A stretch of DNA of 64,000 bases. Origin: Anaerolineae bacterium (GTDB taxonomy: Bacteria > Chloroflexota > Anaerolineae > Aggregatilineales > Phototrophicaceae). The position numbers and the translations under genes were made by a program. Positions 25,177-32,131 of the stretch are shown piece by piece; within the stretch, counting starts at the first letter, position 1, and every line of letters begins with the position of its first letter. The stretch covers positions 1 through 64,000 of the forward strand of contig JAJEAA010000005.1 of assembly GCA_022824365.1 (NCBI GenBank), given 5' to 3'. Under the pieces are notes generated by a model. The model ran no database searches. It was not told the DNA's origin and saw only the letters and a list, made by a program, of their open reading frames with translations.

Positions 25177-25270
25177 CAAGCGCGTCAAGGCGGTTGCCGG
25201 AAAGCCGCTTGGACAATTGCGTCGATCGGTCTATCATCGGCAGCGCTTAGCTTCTGGAAGAGGATAACTT

Positions 25271-26221
25271 ATGGAAAGCATTCGTGATGCTGTCCGCCAG
25301 GCGGCTGAACTCTGCCGGTTGGCGCAGGAAAACTATCTCAGCGCCAGCACCAAGACAGCCGGCGACCACAGCGAGCCGGTCACTATCGCCGATTACGGTT
25401 CGCAGGCCATCATCTGCCGCGCCTTGCAACGGCGCTATCCCGATGACGCGGTCGTGGCGGAAGAATCGGGCGGGCAGTTTTTGCAGTTGGTCAACGCCGA
25501 ACAGCGCGCGCAGGTGCGTCAGCTTCTGGCGCAGGTGCTGGAGGAGCCGGTCAATGAGGCGGAACTTGTCAGTTGGCTCGATTTCGGCGCGGGGGTATCA
25601 GCGCGCCGCACCTGGGTAATTGACCCGATTGACGGCACCAAGGGCTTCATCGCCCAGCGGCATTACGCGATTGCTTGCGGTCTGCTTGTGGAAGGGCAGG
25701 TGACGGAAGGCATGGTCGCGGCGCCGGGTTATGACGCTGGCGCGGGCGCGCTCTTTTACACGCGGGAGGGCGCAACTTTTCGCGCGCCCCTGGCCGCCGG
25801 CGATGGAGAGAAAGTAGTCGTCTCACAGCGCCACAAAGTGGACGATTACGTCGCCGTGCAAAGTTACGAACGCTACCACGCCAGTAAATCGCGCATGGGA
25901 CGCGCCCGCGACTACGCCGGGCTGGGTGATGTGCGGCTGCTCGAATTGGACAGCATGGAGAAATACGCGCTGGTGGCTTGCGGCGCTGCCGACCTTTACA
26001 TGCGCCTGCCGCGTGCGGGCAGCGCGTACGCCCACAAAATCTGGGATCATGCCGCCGGCGTCGCTCTGGTGCAAAACGCGGGCGGCACGGTGACCGACCT
26101 GGATGGCGGTCCCCTGGACTTTTCCCAGGGCGAGACCCTGCCCAACGCCGGCCTGATCGCTAGCAACGGCGCGCATCACCAGCGGGTCATCGAGGCCGTC
26201 CAGCGAGTGATGGATGAGTAG
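25271..26221 (+). CDS. Inositol monophosphatase family / 3'(2'),5'-bisphosphate nucleotidase-like phosphatase
   Basis: A 316-aa Mg-dependent, Li-sensitive-type phosphatase. The metal site is EPVTIADYGSQAII, VVAEESGGQF and WVIDPIDGTKGFIAQRHYAI (DPIDGT). The second signature is KIWDHAAGVALVQNAGGTVT (WDHAAG). The GTKGF extension and spacing favour the HAL2/CysQ branch, which removes PAP made during sulfate assimilation, over true inositol monophosphatases; this is an inference. GGAAGAGGATAACTT precedes the ATG. It follows the metallophosphoesterase gene on the same strand by about 95 bp. Confidence 0.85.
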   Translation: MESIRDAVRQAAELCRLAQENYLSASTKTAGDHSEPVTIADYGSQAIICRALQRRYPDDAVVAEESGGQFLQLVNAEQRAQVRQLLAQVLEEPVNEAELVSWLDFGAGVSARRTWVIDPIDGTKGFIAQRHYAIACGLLVEGQVTEGMVAAPGYDAGAGALFYTREGATFRAPLAAGDGEKVVVSQRHKVDDYVAVQSYERYHASKSRMGRARDYAGLGDVRLLELDSMEKYALVACGAADLYMRLPRAGSAYAHKIWDHAAGVALVQNAGGTVTDLDGGPLDFSQGETLPNAGLIASNGAHHQRVIEAVQRVMDE

Positions 26222-26224
26222 GAT

Positions 26225-27379
26225 CTAGACCGAAACTCGCTGCGGCCGCCTCTCGGCGATAAGCGACGCATACACCTCGATGACCTCATCCATGATGGTT
26301 TCCCAAGATTGCGACTCGGCGTAAGTCCGCGCTTGCTCGCCCATCCAGCGCATCTTCTCCCGACTGCTCGCGATCTTGCGTACGCTCTCTAGGAGCATGG
26401 CTTTGTCGCCGCTTTCAAAGGTATAGCCATTGAGGCCTTCGCTGACGATTTCACTCACGCCGCCGACGCGGGCCGCGGCAACTGGCAATCCGGCCGCCAT
26501 CGCCTCGATGACCACCAGGCCGAAAGTCTCGAGTCGCGAGGGGAAGACGAAGATATCGGCGCTGGCGTAGGCGCGGGAGAGCCGCTCGCCGCGCAGGTAG
26601 CCCATAAACGCGGCGGGCAAGCCGGCGAATTCCCGCTCAAGCCAGGGGCGCGCCGGACCATCCCCGACGATAACGAGGCGCGTATTTGGCAATTGTTCCA
26701 GAGTCGGTCGGATGTGCTCGATTTGTTTCTCCGCGGACAGGCGGCCCACGTAAAGCAAGATGGTCTCATCAGGATTGCCCCGCGTCATCTCGTCGCGCAT
26801 TGCCCGCGAGCGAAAGGCGGGGTTAAAGGCTTTCGCGTCGACCCCGCGCCGCCATAGTCCCACATTGTTGATGCCGAGGCGCTGCATCCGCCGCTGCACG
26901 GCCCGAGACGGCGCCAAACTGTAATCAGCCCAGTTGAAGACATTCTTCGTCAACTCGTCAATCAGCGGACGCGTGAAGCCCAGGTCGATGGCGCCCAGGC
27001 GAAACTGCTTGACCAACTGGGCATAATCCAAGTGAAAGGATGTCACAGTCGGGACGTCCATCCATTTGAGCATCGCCATGGCGGGTATGCCGGTCATGAC
27101 CGGGTGGAAGAGCTGCGCGACATCAGGCTGGAAGGCGGCCAGATCGCGATAGAGCGAGAATGTGGCGAAGCCAAGCCGCGCTTCCGGATAAAGCGGCAGC
27201 GGCAAGCTGGGCAGGCTGTGGATCGGGACATCGTTATAGCTGTTTCCGGCGCCATAACGCGGCGCGATGACCAATGCCTCGATGCCCCGGCGCGACAAGT
27301 GATCGAGCAGCAGGCATACCACCTTGACGATGCCATCGACCTTGGGCAGGAATGTCTCGGTTATGATCGCTACGCGCAT
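26225..27379 (-). CDS. Glycosyltransferase family 4, mannosyltransferase-like
   Basis: A 384-aa GT-B enzyme. The start at 27379 (MRVAIITETFLPKVDGIVKV) is chosen because it matches the family N-terminus and has GGAG upstream; the frame extends further to 27451 without support. The C-terminal donor-binding region shows YVGRLSAEKQIEHI, VGDGPARPWLERE and VFPSRLETFGLVVIEAMAAG, the E-x7-E motif. Closest type: GDP-mannose-dependent MgtA/PimB-like mannosyltransferases for glycolipids. The acceptor is unknown. It is convergent with the bisphosphatase gene (3 bp). Confidence 0.86.
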   Translation of the reverse strand: MRVAIITETFLPKVDGIVKVVCLLLDHLSRRGIEALVIAPRYGAGNSYNDVPIHSLPSLPLPLYPEARLGFATFSLYRDLAAFQPDVAQLFHPVMTGIPAMAMLKWMDVPTVTSFHLDYAQLVKQFRLGAIDLGFTRPLIDELTKNVFNWADYSLAPSRAVQRRMQRLGINNVGLWRRGVDAKAFNPAFRSRAMRDEMTRGNPDETILLYVGRLSAEKQIEHIRPTLEQLPNTRLVIVGDGPARPWLEREFAGLPAAFMGYLRGERLSRAYASADIFVFPSRLETFGLVVIEAMAAGLPVAAARVGGVSEIVSEGLNGYTFESGDKAMLLESVRKIASSREKMRWMGEQARTYAESQSWETIMDEVIEVYASLIAERRPQRVSV

Positions 27380-27515
27380 GATTGGCTCCGACAGACGAAG
27401 CTCTATTTCCGTTATTAACATATTTGACCGCTGCAAGGCAAGTCCAAGCAACGGACTGAACGGGATCTGCCCCGGCTGGCGCAGGGATGGTCTTGGTGAG
27501 ATTGCGTCGCTGTCA

Positions 27516-27524
27516 TGTTATAAT
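27516..27524 (+). promoter_or_regulatory. Extended -10 promoter (TGTTATAAT) of the Uma2 gene
   Basis: A perfect extended -10 lies 32 bases before the ATG at 27557. AAGGAAAG is present at 27531-27538 in the leader. Confidence 0.5.
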
Positions 27525-27556
27525 GGCGCGAAGGAAAGTGACGCTGAGGGACTACA

Positions 27557-28291
27557 ATGGCGATCGAACGGGCAGATAGCTTCCCTCGCCCGCATCTGTT
27601 CACTGTTGAAGAGTATCTCGCTTTTGAGGAGAAAAGCGAGTTCAAGCACGAATTCATTGATGGCGTGATATATGATTGGGGCGATCCTCTTCCTGATGCG
27701 CCCGTCCACCCCGATTATGCGCCGGGCCACCCAATGCCGCATCTATTCACTGTTGAAGAGTATCTCGCGTTTGAAGCGGAGAGCGAGTTCAAGCACGAGT
27801 TCATCGATGGAGTTATCTACGAGATGACAGGCGGAACGCTCAATCATTCAAGGATTAAGGTGAATATGACGGTTGCTTTGGAAATCCAATTGCGAAGCGG
27901 GCATTGCACCGTTTGCAATAGCGATATGCGCGTGGGAATCGACAGCGGCCGATATGTATACCCCGATTTGAGTGTATTTTGCGGCGCGGCGCAGTTGACC
28001 GAGGACGCGTTAACGTTGCTAAATGTCGCGCTGGTCGTTGAAGTGACATCGCCAACGTCTATGGGATACGATCGCTATACCAAGCTTGATTATTATCGCG
28101 CGATGCTGACCTTGCAATCGTACATTGTTGTCGCGCAAGACGAATACCATGTGGAGATGCATAGCAGAAGCGAGAGCGGCTGGCATTGGCAGACCTTCAG
28201 CGATATCGACGCCGTCATTCCGCTTGATGCTATAGGCTGCAGCCTGCCGCTTGCCGAGATCTATCGCGGCATCGTTTTCTCTGACGATTGA
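27557..28291 (+). CDS. Uma2 (DUF820) family PD-(D/E)XK nuclease with duplicated N-terminus
   Basis: A 244-aa Uma2/DUF820 protein; family members are usually about 190-200 aa. The excess is a 49-residue in-frame tandem duplication: PHLFTVEEYLAFE(E/A) and SEFKHEFIDGVIY occur at about residues 12-40 and again at 61-89. The nuclease core is visible in VYPDLSVFCG (Asp), VALVVEVTSPTS (Glu-x-x-S) and YTKLDYYRAM (Lys). The biological role of the family is unsettled; many copies occur in cyanobacteria and Chloroflexota. The gene has its own extended -10 promoter. Confidence 0.86.
   Translation: MAIERADSFPRPHLFTVEEYLAFEEKSEFKHEFIDGVIYDWGDPLPDAPVHPDYAPGHPMPHLFTVEEYLAFEAESEFKHEFIDGVIYEMTGGTLNHSRIKVNMTVALEIQLRSGHCTVCNSDMRVGIDSGRYVYPDLSVFCGAAQLTEDALTLLNVALVVEVTSPTSMGYDRYTKLDYYRAMLTLQSYIVVAQDEYHVEMHSRSESGWHWQTFSDIDAVIPLDAIGCSLPLAEIYRGIVFSDD
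27591..27820 (+). repeat. 147-bp in-frame tandem duplication in the Uma2 gene
   Basis: The sequence starting CGCATCT(G/A)TTCACTGTTG at 27591 recurs at 27738, an offset of 147 bp. Similarity is high over about 83 bp; the remaining part of the unit is unique linker. Confidence 0.85.
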
Positions 28292-28322
28292 CAACGGAGC
28301 CGGCGACGGACAAAAGGCCTCA

Positions 28323-29231
28323 ATGACCGCAGACGTCAAGCCACAGGATCTGATCGAAATCGACGAGCGCTCGCCAATGGAGACCTTGCCATATTGGGCG
28401 CGCGCCACCAACCCGATCGTCCGGCGCCATCTCGGCTTGTACTGGCGCACCTTGCCGCCGGAATTGGAACCGATAATCTACATCTGCGGCTTCTGGCTGG
28501 CGGCGCTTTTGCTCGGTATTTTTTTTCCCTTCGTCACCGACCTGGCGACAACGGTGATTGTTGTGTCCGTGTTGGTCATTCCCGTCGGCATCATCTTCTA
28601 TTTGCGCGCGTTATTCTCCATCGCGGCCAATTCGGCGGCGGTGATGGCGGACGAGATTCGCAACAATACCATGCAGTTGCTGATGTCGACGCCGATGTCC
28701 CTGGAGCAGATTTTCCTCGGCAAGGTGGCCTCCGCTATCTGGCGCAAGATGGATGATCTGGTCTTGATCGTGCAAGGCGCGGCGATATTCGGTCCGCCGC
28801 TCATCATCATGCACTACGCCGGCTTGCTGCCCCTGCGCGAATCGGGACCAGCCACTTACCTATTGATCATCGCCATGACGGTGACGGCGCTGCTGCGCTT
28901 GATTCTGGAGCCGCTGATGTTCGGCATGGTGGGGGTCGGGATCGGCGCTGTCCTGCCGTTTCGCAGTATCGCGATTACGTCGTCGGTGGCTTGGGTGGCT
29001 TTCTATTTCCTGCTCATCAACATGCTGCAGCAGTTGAACCTGGAGGCGCTGACGGCGGCGTTGGACGCGGCGCGAGAGGCATCCGAACTGGCGGCGGAGG
29101 CGGCGCGGATGCGGGCGCTGCTGGCGCTGGGGCTGACGGTGCTGGTGGAGCTGGTCTTGCCGGTGGCGCTGCCATACGGGTTGATTCGGCTGGTCAGCGG
29201 CTTGATGTCGCGTCAGATGCGGGAGGGGTGA
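28323..29231 (+). CDS. ABC-2-like multi-TM membrane protein
   Basis: A 302-aa integral membrane protein. The start at 28323 (MTADVKPQDLIEI) is chosen for AAAAGG eight bases upstream. TM segments include IIYICGFWLAALLLGIFFPF, LATTVIVVSVLVIPVGIIFY and LVELVLPVALPYGLIRLVSG. The cytoplasmic loop IRNNTMQLLMSTPMSLEQIF, then LGKVASAIWRKMDD, resembles ABC-2 permease loops (E-LLxTPMS-x-x-IxxGK), so an export permease subunit is likely, but no ATPase gene is adjacent. Its last 41 coding bases are repeated exactly at 32071-32111. Confidence 0.6.
   Translation: MTADVKPQDLIEIDERSPMETLPYWARATNPIVRRHLGLYWRTLPPELEPIIYICGFWLAALLLGIFFPFVTDLATTVIVVSVLVIPVGIIFYLRALFSIAANSAAVMADEIRNNTMQLLMSTPMSLEQIFLGKVASAIWRKMDDLVLIVQGAAIFGPPLIIMHYAGLLPLRESGPATYLLIIAMTVTALLRLILEPLMFGMVGVGIGAVLPFRSIAITSSVAWVAFYFLLINMLQQLNLEALTAALDAAREASELAAEAARMRALLALGLTVLVELVLPVALPYGLIRLVSGLMSRQMREG
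29187..29227 (+). repeat. 41-bp direct repeat, left copy (end of the ABC-2-like gene)
   Basis: Runs from CGGCTGGTCAGCGG to CAGATGCGGGAGGG. It is identical over 41 bases to 32071-32111, in the same orientation, and after one mismatch three more bases (TGA) also match. The copies bound a 2.84-kb segment. Confidence 0.9.
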
Positions 29232-29247
29232 ACGTTAGGGATATTGC

Positions 29248-30921
29248 ATGAAAAATCGACTCTACTACGGCGACAATCTCGATATTCTGCGCAATCGGGA
29301 ATATTTCCCCGATGAATGCGTCGACCTGATCTACCTCGACCCGCCCTTCAACAGCAACCGCGACCATAATGTGCTTTTCAAAGCCGAAAGCGGCGCGGAC
29401 AGCCAGGCGCAGATTACCGCCTTCGAAGATACCTGGCATTGGGGCGAAACCGCCGAGGAGACCTACCGCGACTTAATCGTCAACGCGCCTGAAAAGGTGT
29501 CGACCGCGATTGAAGCGCTGATGAATCTGATCGACCGCAATAAGATGATGGCTTATCTCGTTATGATGGCGGCGCGGCTGGTCGAGTTGCACCGCGTCTT
29601 GAAGTCGACCGGCAGTTTGTATCTGCACTGCGACCCGACGGCGAGCCACTATTTGAAGATTGTGCTTGATGCAATTGTTGCACCCGAGAATTTTCGGAAT
29701 GAGATTATTTGGCAGCGAGCGCCTTCCAAGGGACTGGCAAGTCGCCGTCTCCCAACCAATCATGATGTAATCTTGGCATACCAGAAATCACAAATGGCGT
29801 ATTGGAATGCTGACAATATGTTCATTCCCTATGATATGGACAACTTGGACGAGAAAGTTCTTGAGCAATACTCCAACATTGATGAAGATGGTAGACGATA
29901 CCAATTAACAAGTGTTACAAATCCAAACAAGAATAGACCAAATTTGACATATGAATTCTTGGGGATAAATCGAGTTTGGCGCTGGACGAAAGAAAGAATG
30001 CAACAGGCATATGAAGATGGCATTGTCGTTCAAACTAAGCCGGGAGCCGTGCCTCGCCAAAAAAGATATTTGGATGAACAAAAAGGACGTCCCCTTAGTG
30101 ATATATGGACGGATATCCCGCCGCTACAAGGGAGTTCTGCCGAGTACATGAACTATCCCACACAAAAACCCCTTGCCCTGATGGAGCGAATCATCCGCGC
30201 CAGCAGCAACGAAGGCGATATTGTATTTGATCCTTTCTGCGGCTGCGGGACTACTTGCGCCGCCGCTCACAAGCTGGATCGCAAATGGATCGGTATTGAC
30301 ATCACCCATCTCGGTATCGCCCTGCAAAAACACCGCCTGTACGATATGTTCGAGTTGGAATCGGGCGAAGACTACGAGGTCATCGGCGAGCCGAGAACCG
30401 AGGCGGGCGCGCGCGAATTAGCGACCGATTCCGCCAACGAAGGCCGCTATCAATTCGAGTGGTGGGCGCTGTCACTGGTGGGCGCGAAACCGGTCGGCGG
30501 GCAGGCTGGCTCACGCAAAGGCAAGAAGGGCGCGGACAAGGGCGTTGACGGCATCATCAACTTCTTTGAGCAGGACACGAAGGGCAAATCCAAGCCTAAG
30601 AAAGTCATCGTGCAGGTCAAATCGGGCAAGGTGAAGTCGGGCGATATTCGTGACTTGAAGGGCACGGTTGACCGCGAGAAAGCGGCTATTGGCGTCTTCA
30701 TCACGCTTGAATTGCCGACGCAAGCTATGCTCAAAGAGACGTTGGCAGCCGGTTACTATGAATCGGATTTTTGGGACAGGCGCTATCGCAAGCTGCAAAT
30801 TCTGTCGATTCGGGATTTGCTAGGCGGGGACGGCGTGGATATGCCGCCGCAGCATGGGACGTTCAAACAAGCGGAGCGGGTCAAGGGCGGCGATGGGAAG
30901 GCACAAAAGGACTTGATGTAG
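29248..30921 (+). CDS. DNA methyltransferase fused to a PD-(D/E)XK-like nuclease domain
   Basis: A 557-aa protein. The N-terminal part is an N4/N6-amino-methyltransferase of the beta class: catalytic motif IV DLIYLDPPFNSNRD (DPPF near residue 31) comes first, the target-recognition region follows, then motif I IVFDPFCGCGTTCAAAH near residue 327. From about 400 the protein changes: EWWALSLVGAKP, GVDGIINFF near 432 and VIVQVKSGKVKSGDI near 456 fit the D...QxK core of an Mrr-like restriction nuclease. It could modify and cut DNA as a single-chain restriction-modification enzyme. Bases ~29650-30170 (the recognition region) are markedly AT-richer than the flanks. No separate specificity or restriction gene is adjacent. 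Confidence 0.85.
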   Translation: MKNRLYYGDNLDILRNREYFPDECVDLIYLDPPFNSNRDHNVLFKAESGADSQAQITAFEDTWHWGETAEETYRDLIVNAPEKVSTAIEALMNLIDRNKMMAYLVMMAARLVELHRVLKSTGSLYLHCDPTASHYLKIVLDAIVAPENFRNEIIWQRAPSKGLASRRLPTNHDVILAYQKSQMAYWNADNMFIPYDMDNLDEKVLEQYSNIDEDGRRYQLTSVTNPNKNRPNLTYEFLGINRVWRWTKERMQQAYEDGIVVQTKPGAVPRQKRYLDEQKGRPLSDIWTDIPPLQGSSAEYMNYPTQKPLALMERIIRASSNEGDIVFDPFCGCGTTCAAAHKLDRKWIGIDITHLGIALQKHRLYDMFELESGEDYEVIGEPRTEAGARELATDSANEGRYQFEWWALSLVGAKPVGGQAGSRKGKKGADKGVDGIINFFEQDTKGKSKPKKVIVQVKSGKVKSGDIRDLKGTVDREKAAIGVFITLELPTQAMLKETLAAGYYESDFWDRRYRKLQILSIRDLLGGDGVDMPPQHGTFKQAERVKGGDGKAQKDLM

Positions 30922-30979
30922 GACTATCTCAAGCGCATAATAACTTCGGCAATATATGCAATCGCCTGTGAGGCAAATT

Positions 30980-31177
30980 ATGTCGGATCAAAATCAAAGT
31001 GGAAATCAATCTCAGGTATCATCTGATAATCAAACCAATTCAAGCAATGAAACTACGCCACCTAAGCCTCAAGCTGTTGAACCTAAGCCAAAGCCAGAAC
31101 CTTCTTTTGGTATCGAAAAGTTCAGCGATCCCAAGGTACCCTCTCACACTTTCGAGAAACGCGATAAAACGGAATGA
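30980..31177 (+). CDS. Tiny Pro/Lys/Gln-rich protein, copy A of a paralogous pair
   Basis: A 65-aa frame beginning MSDQNQSGNQSQ, with GAGG seven bases before the ATG. It is Asn/Gln/Ser-rich in its first half, has a PKPQAVEPKPKPEPSFGI core and a charged end. A second frame at 31762-31947 has the same layout (GNQSQ, QTN, PKPEPS(F/Y)GI), so conservation between the two supports real coding. No family recognised; probably disordered with a short C-terminal motif. It follows the methyltransferase-nuclease gene by 58 bp on the same strand and faces the membrane protein gene. Confidence 0.5.
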   Translation: MSDQNQSGNQSQVSSDNQTNSSNETTPPKPQAVEPKPKPEPSFGIEKFSDPKVPSHTFEKRDKTE

Positions 31178-31237
31178 TCGCTTGATGAGTCAAATAAGGA
31201 ATTAAACAGTCATCCTCTCAACGCTGTTTAATCCGGA

Positions 31238-31741
31238 CTACAAACCTGATACCTCCCAAAAGATCAGGCCAATAACGATGACTATCAATATGTGCGCCCA
31301 TTTAACCAATTTCCCTTTCTGAATAACGATTTTTTCGTTGTGTTCATAGATTTGCACGTAGGACTTTATCAAAATATCGTAATGATGCTCCAGATCGCAG
31401 CTTGACCAATCCTGAGCGTTTTTCAGTGATACTGTCATTGCCGCTGTTCCTTGCTCTCGGGGCACGAGAACCCAAATTGAAAGAAGCAAGATCGCTGCGT
31501 ATCCTATAAAGATTAAAATAAATATCGGCTGTTCACTGAAAAGTTGTTGTATCTTGTATGTTTCTGCTAACTCAAGATTGAGCGCCGCTACAATTGCGGC
31601 TACGATATTTATGATGGTGAAGTTATGTTGCGCCTTGTTTTCCAAAGTCCTTATAGCATCTTTCCGAGACTGAATATTGGATTTTAGGAGATCTACTACG
31701 CTGAGTTGCTGATAACTCAACTTTGGATCCTGTTCAGTCAT
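31238..31741 (-). CDS. Small three-TM membrane protein, possible SLATT/Pycsar-like effector
   Basis: A 167-aa protein of no family I can name with certainty. A soluble N-terminal helix (SNIQSRKDAIRTLENKAQHN) leads into TM1 (FTIINIVAAIVAALNLELAE) and TM2 (FILIFIGYAAILLLSIWVLV). A ~50-residue charged amphipathic region (DLEHHYDILIKSYVQIYEHN) follows, then TM3 at the C-terminus (ILIVIVIGLIFWEVSGL). Helix-TM-TM-helix layouts of this size occur in SLATT and Pycsar membrane effectors, so a membrane-disrupting role is possible; this is inference. It is transcribed opposite to, and sits between, two paralogous tiny proteins. It is AT-rich relative to the chromosome. Confidence 0.6.
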   Translation of the reverse strand: MTEQDPKLSYQQLSVVDLLKSNIQSRKDAIRTLENKAQHNFTIINIVAAIVAALNLELAETYKIQQLFSEQPIFILIFIGYAAILLLSIWVLVPREQGTAAMTVSLKNAQDWSSCDLEHHYDILIKSYVQIYEHNEKIVIQKGKLVKWAHILIVIVIGLIFWEVSGL

Positions 31742-31761
31742 GGTGTCCTCGGGAGATACAA

Positions 31762-31947
31762 TTGTCTGAAAAAAGCCGAAATCAAAATGGGAATCAATCC
31801 CAACGATCAGCGGACAAGCAAACTAACACGGGCAACGGTAGCAGACAATCGAAAACTGCTGCGCCAAAGCCAGAACCTTCCTATGGAATTATAGACGAAG
31901 GCAGTTTTTGGTCACCGCTCAAACGGTCTGAAAAGGCGATAAAATAG
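31762..31947 (+). CDS. Tiny Pro/Lys/Gln-rich protein, copy B of a paralogous pair
   Basis: A 61-aa frame from a TTG with GGGAG six bases upstream: (M)SEKSRNQNGNQSQRSADKQT, then a core ending PKPEPSYGI, and a basic end (PLKRSEKAIK). It aligns with the 65-aa protein at 30980 through GNQSQ, QTN and PKPEPS(F/Y)GI. It starts 20 bp from the divergent start of the three-TM protein, so both share a control region. Function unknown. Confidence 0.45.
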   Translation: MSEKSRNQNGNQSQRSADKQTNTGNGSRQSKTAAPKPEPSYGIIDEGSFWSPLKRSEKAIK

Positions 31948-31988
31948 TGATTTAGCCTGCCGATTAAGGCAGTGTGATTGTAAAATTT

Positions 31989-32057
31989 CACCTCTTCACC
32001 GCCCCCAGCGTCAGACCAGTGATGAAGCAGCGCTGAAAGATGATGAAGATGAAAAAC
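31989..32057 (-). pseudogene. Remnant of the 3' end of a MalG-type permease gene
   Basis: On the minus strand this reads FFIFIIFQRCFITGLTLGA, then VKR and stop. It matches the end of the intact permease at 36987 (LFIFVFFQRYFITGLTLGA, then VKG). Nothing of the gene is present upstream; the similarity stops shortly before the 41-bp repeat at 32071. Confidence 0.75.
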
Positions 32058-32070
32058 CAAACCTACACGC

Positions 32071-32111
32071 CGGCTGGTCAGCGGCTTGATGTCGCGTCAG
32101 ATGCGGGAGGG
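32071..32111 (+). repeat. 41-bp direct repeat, right copy
   Basis: An exact copy of 29187-29227. Here it belongs to no gene: it is a detached piece of the ABC-2-like gene end, placed between a permease remnant and a beta-helix gene. Confidence 0.9.
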
Positions 32112-32131
32112 ATGATGGGAGCGCGGCGCGA

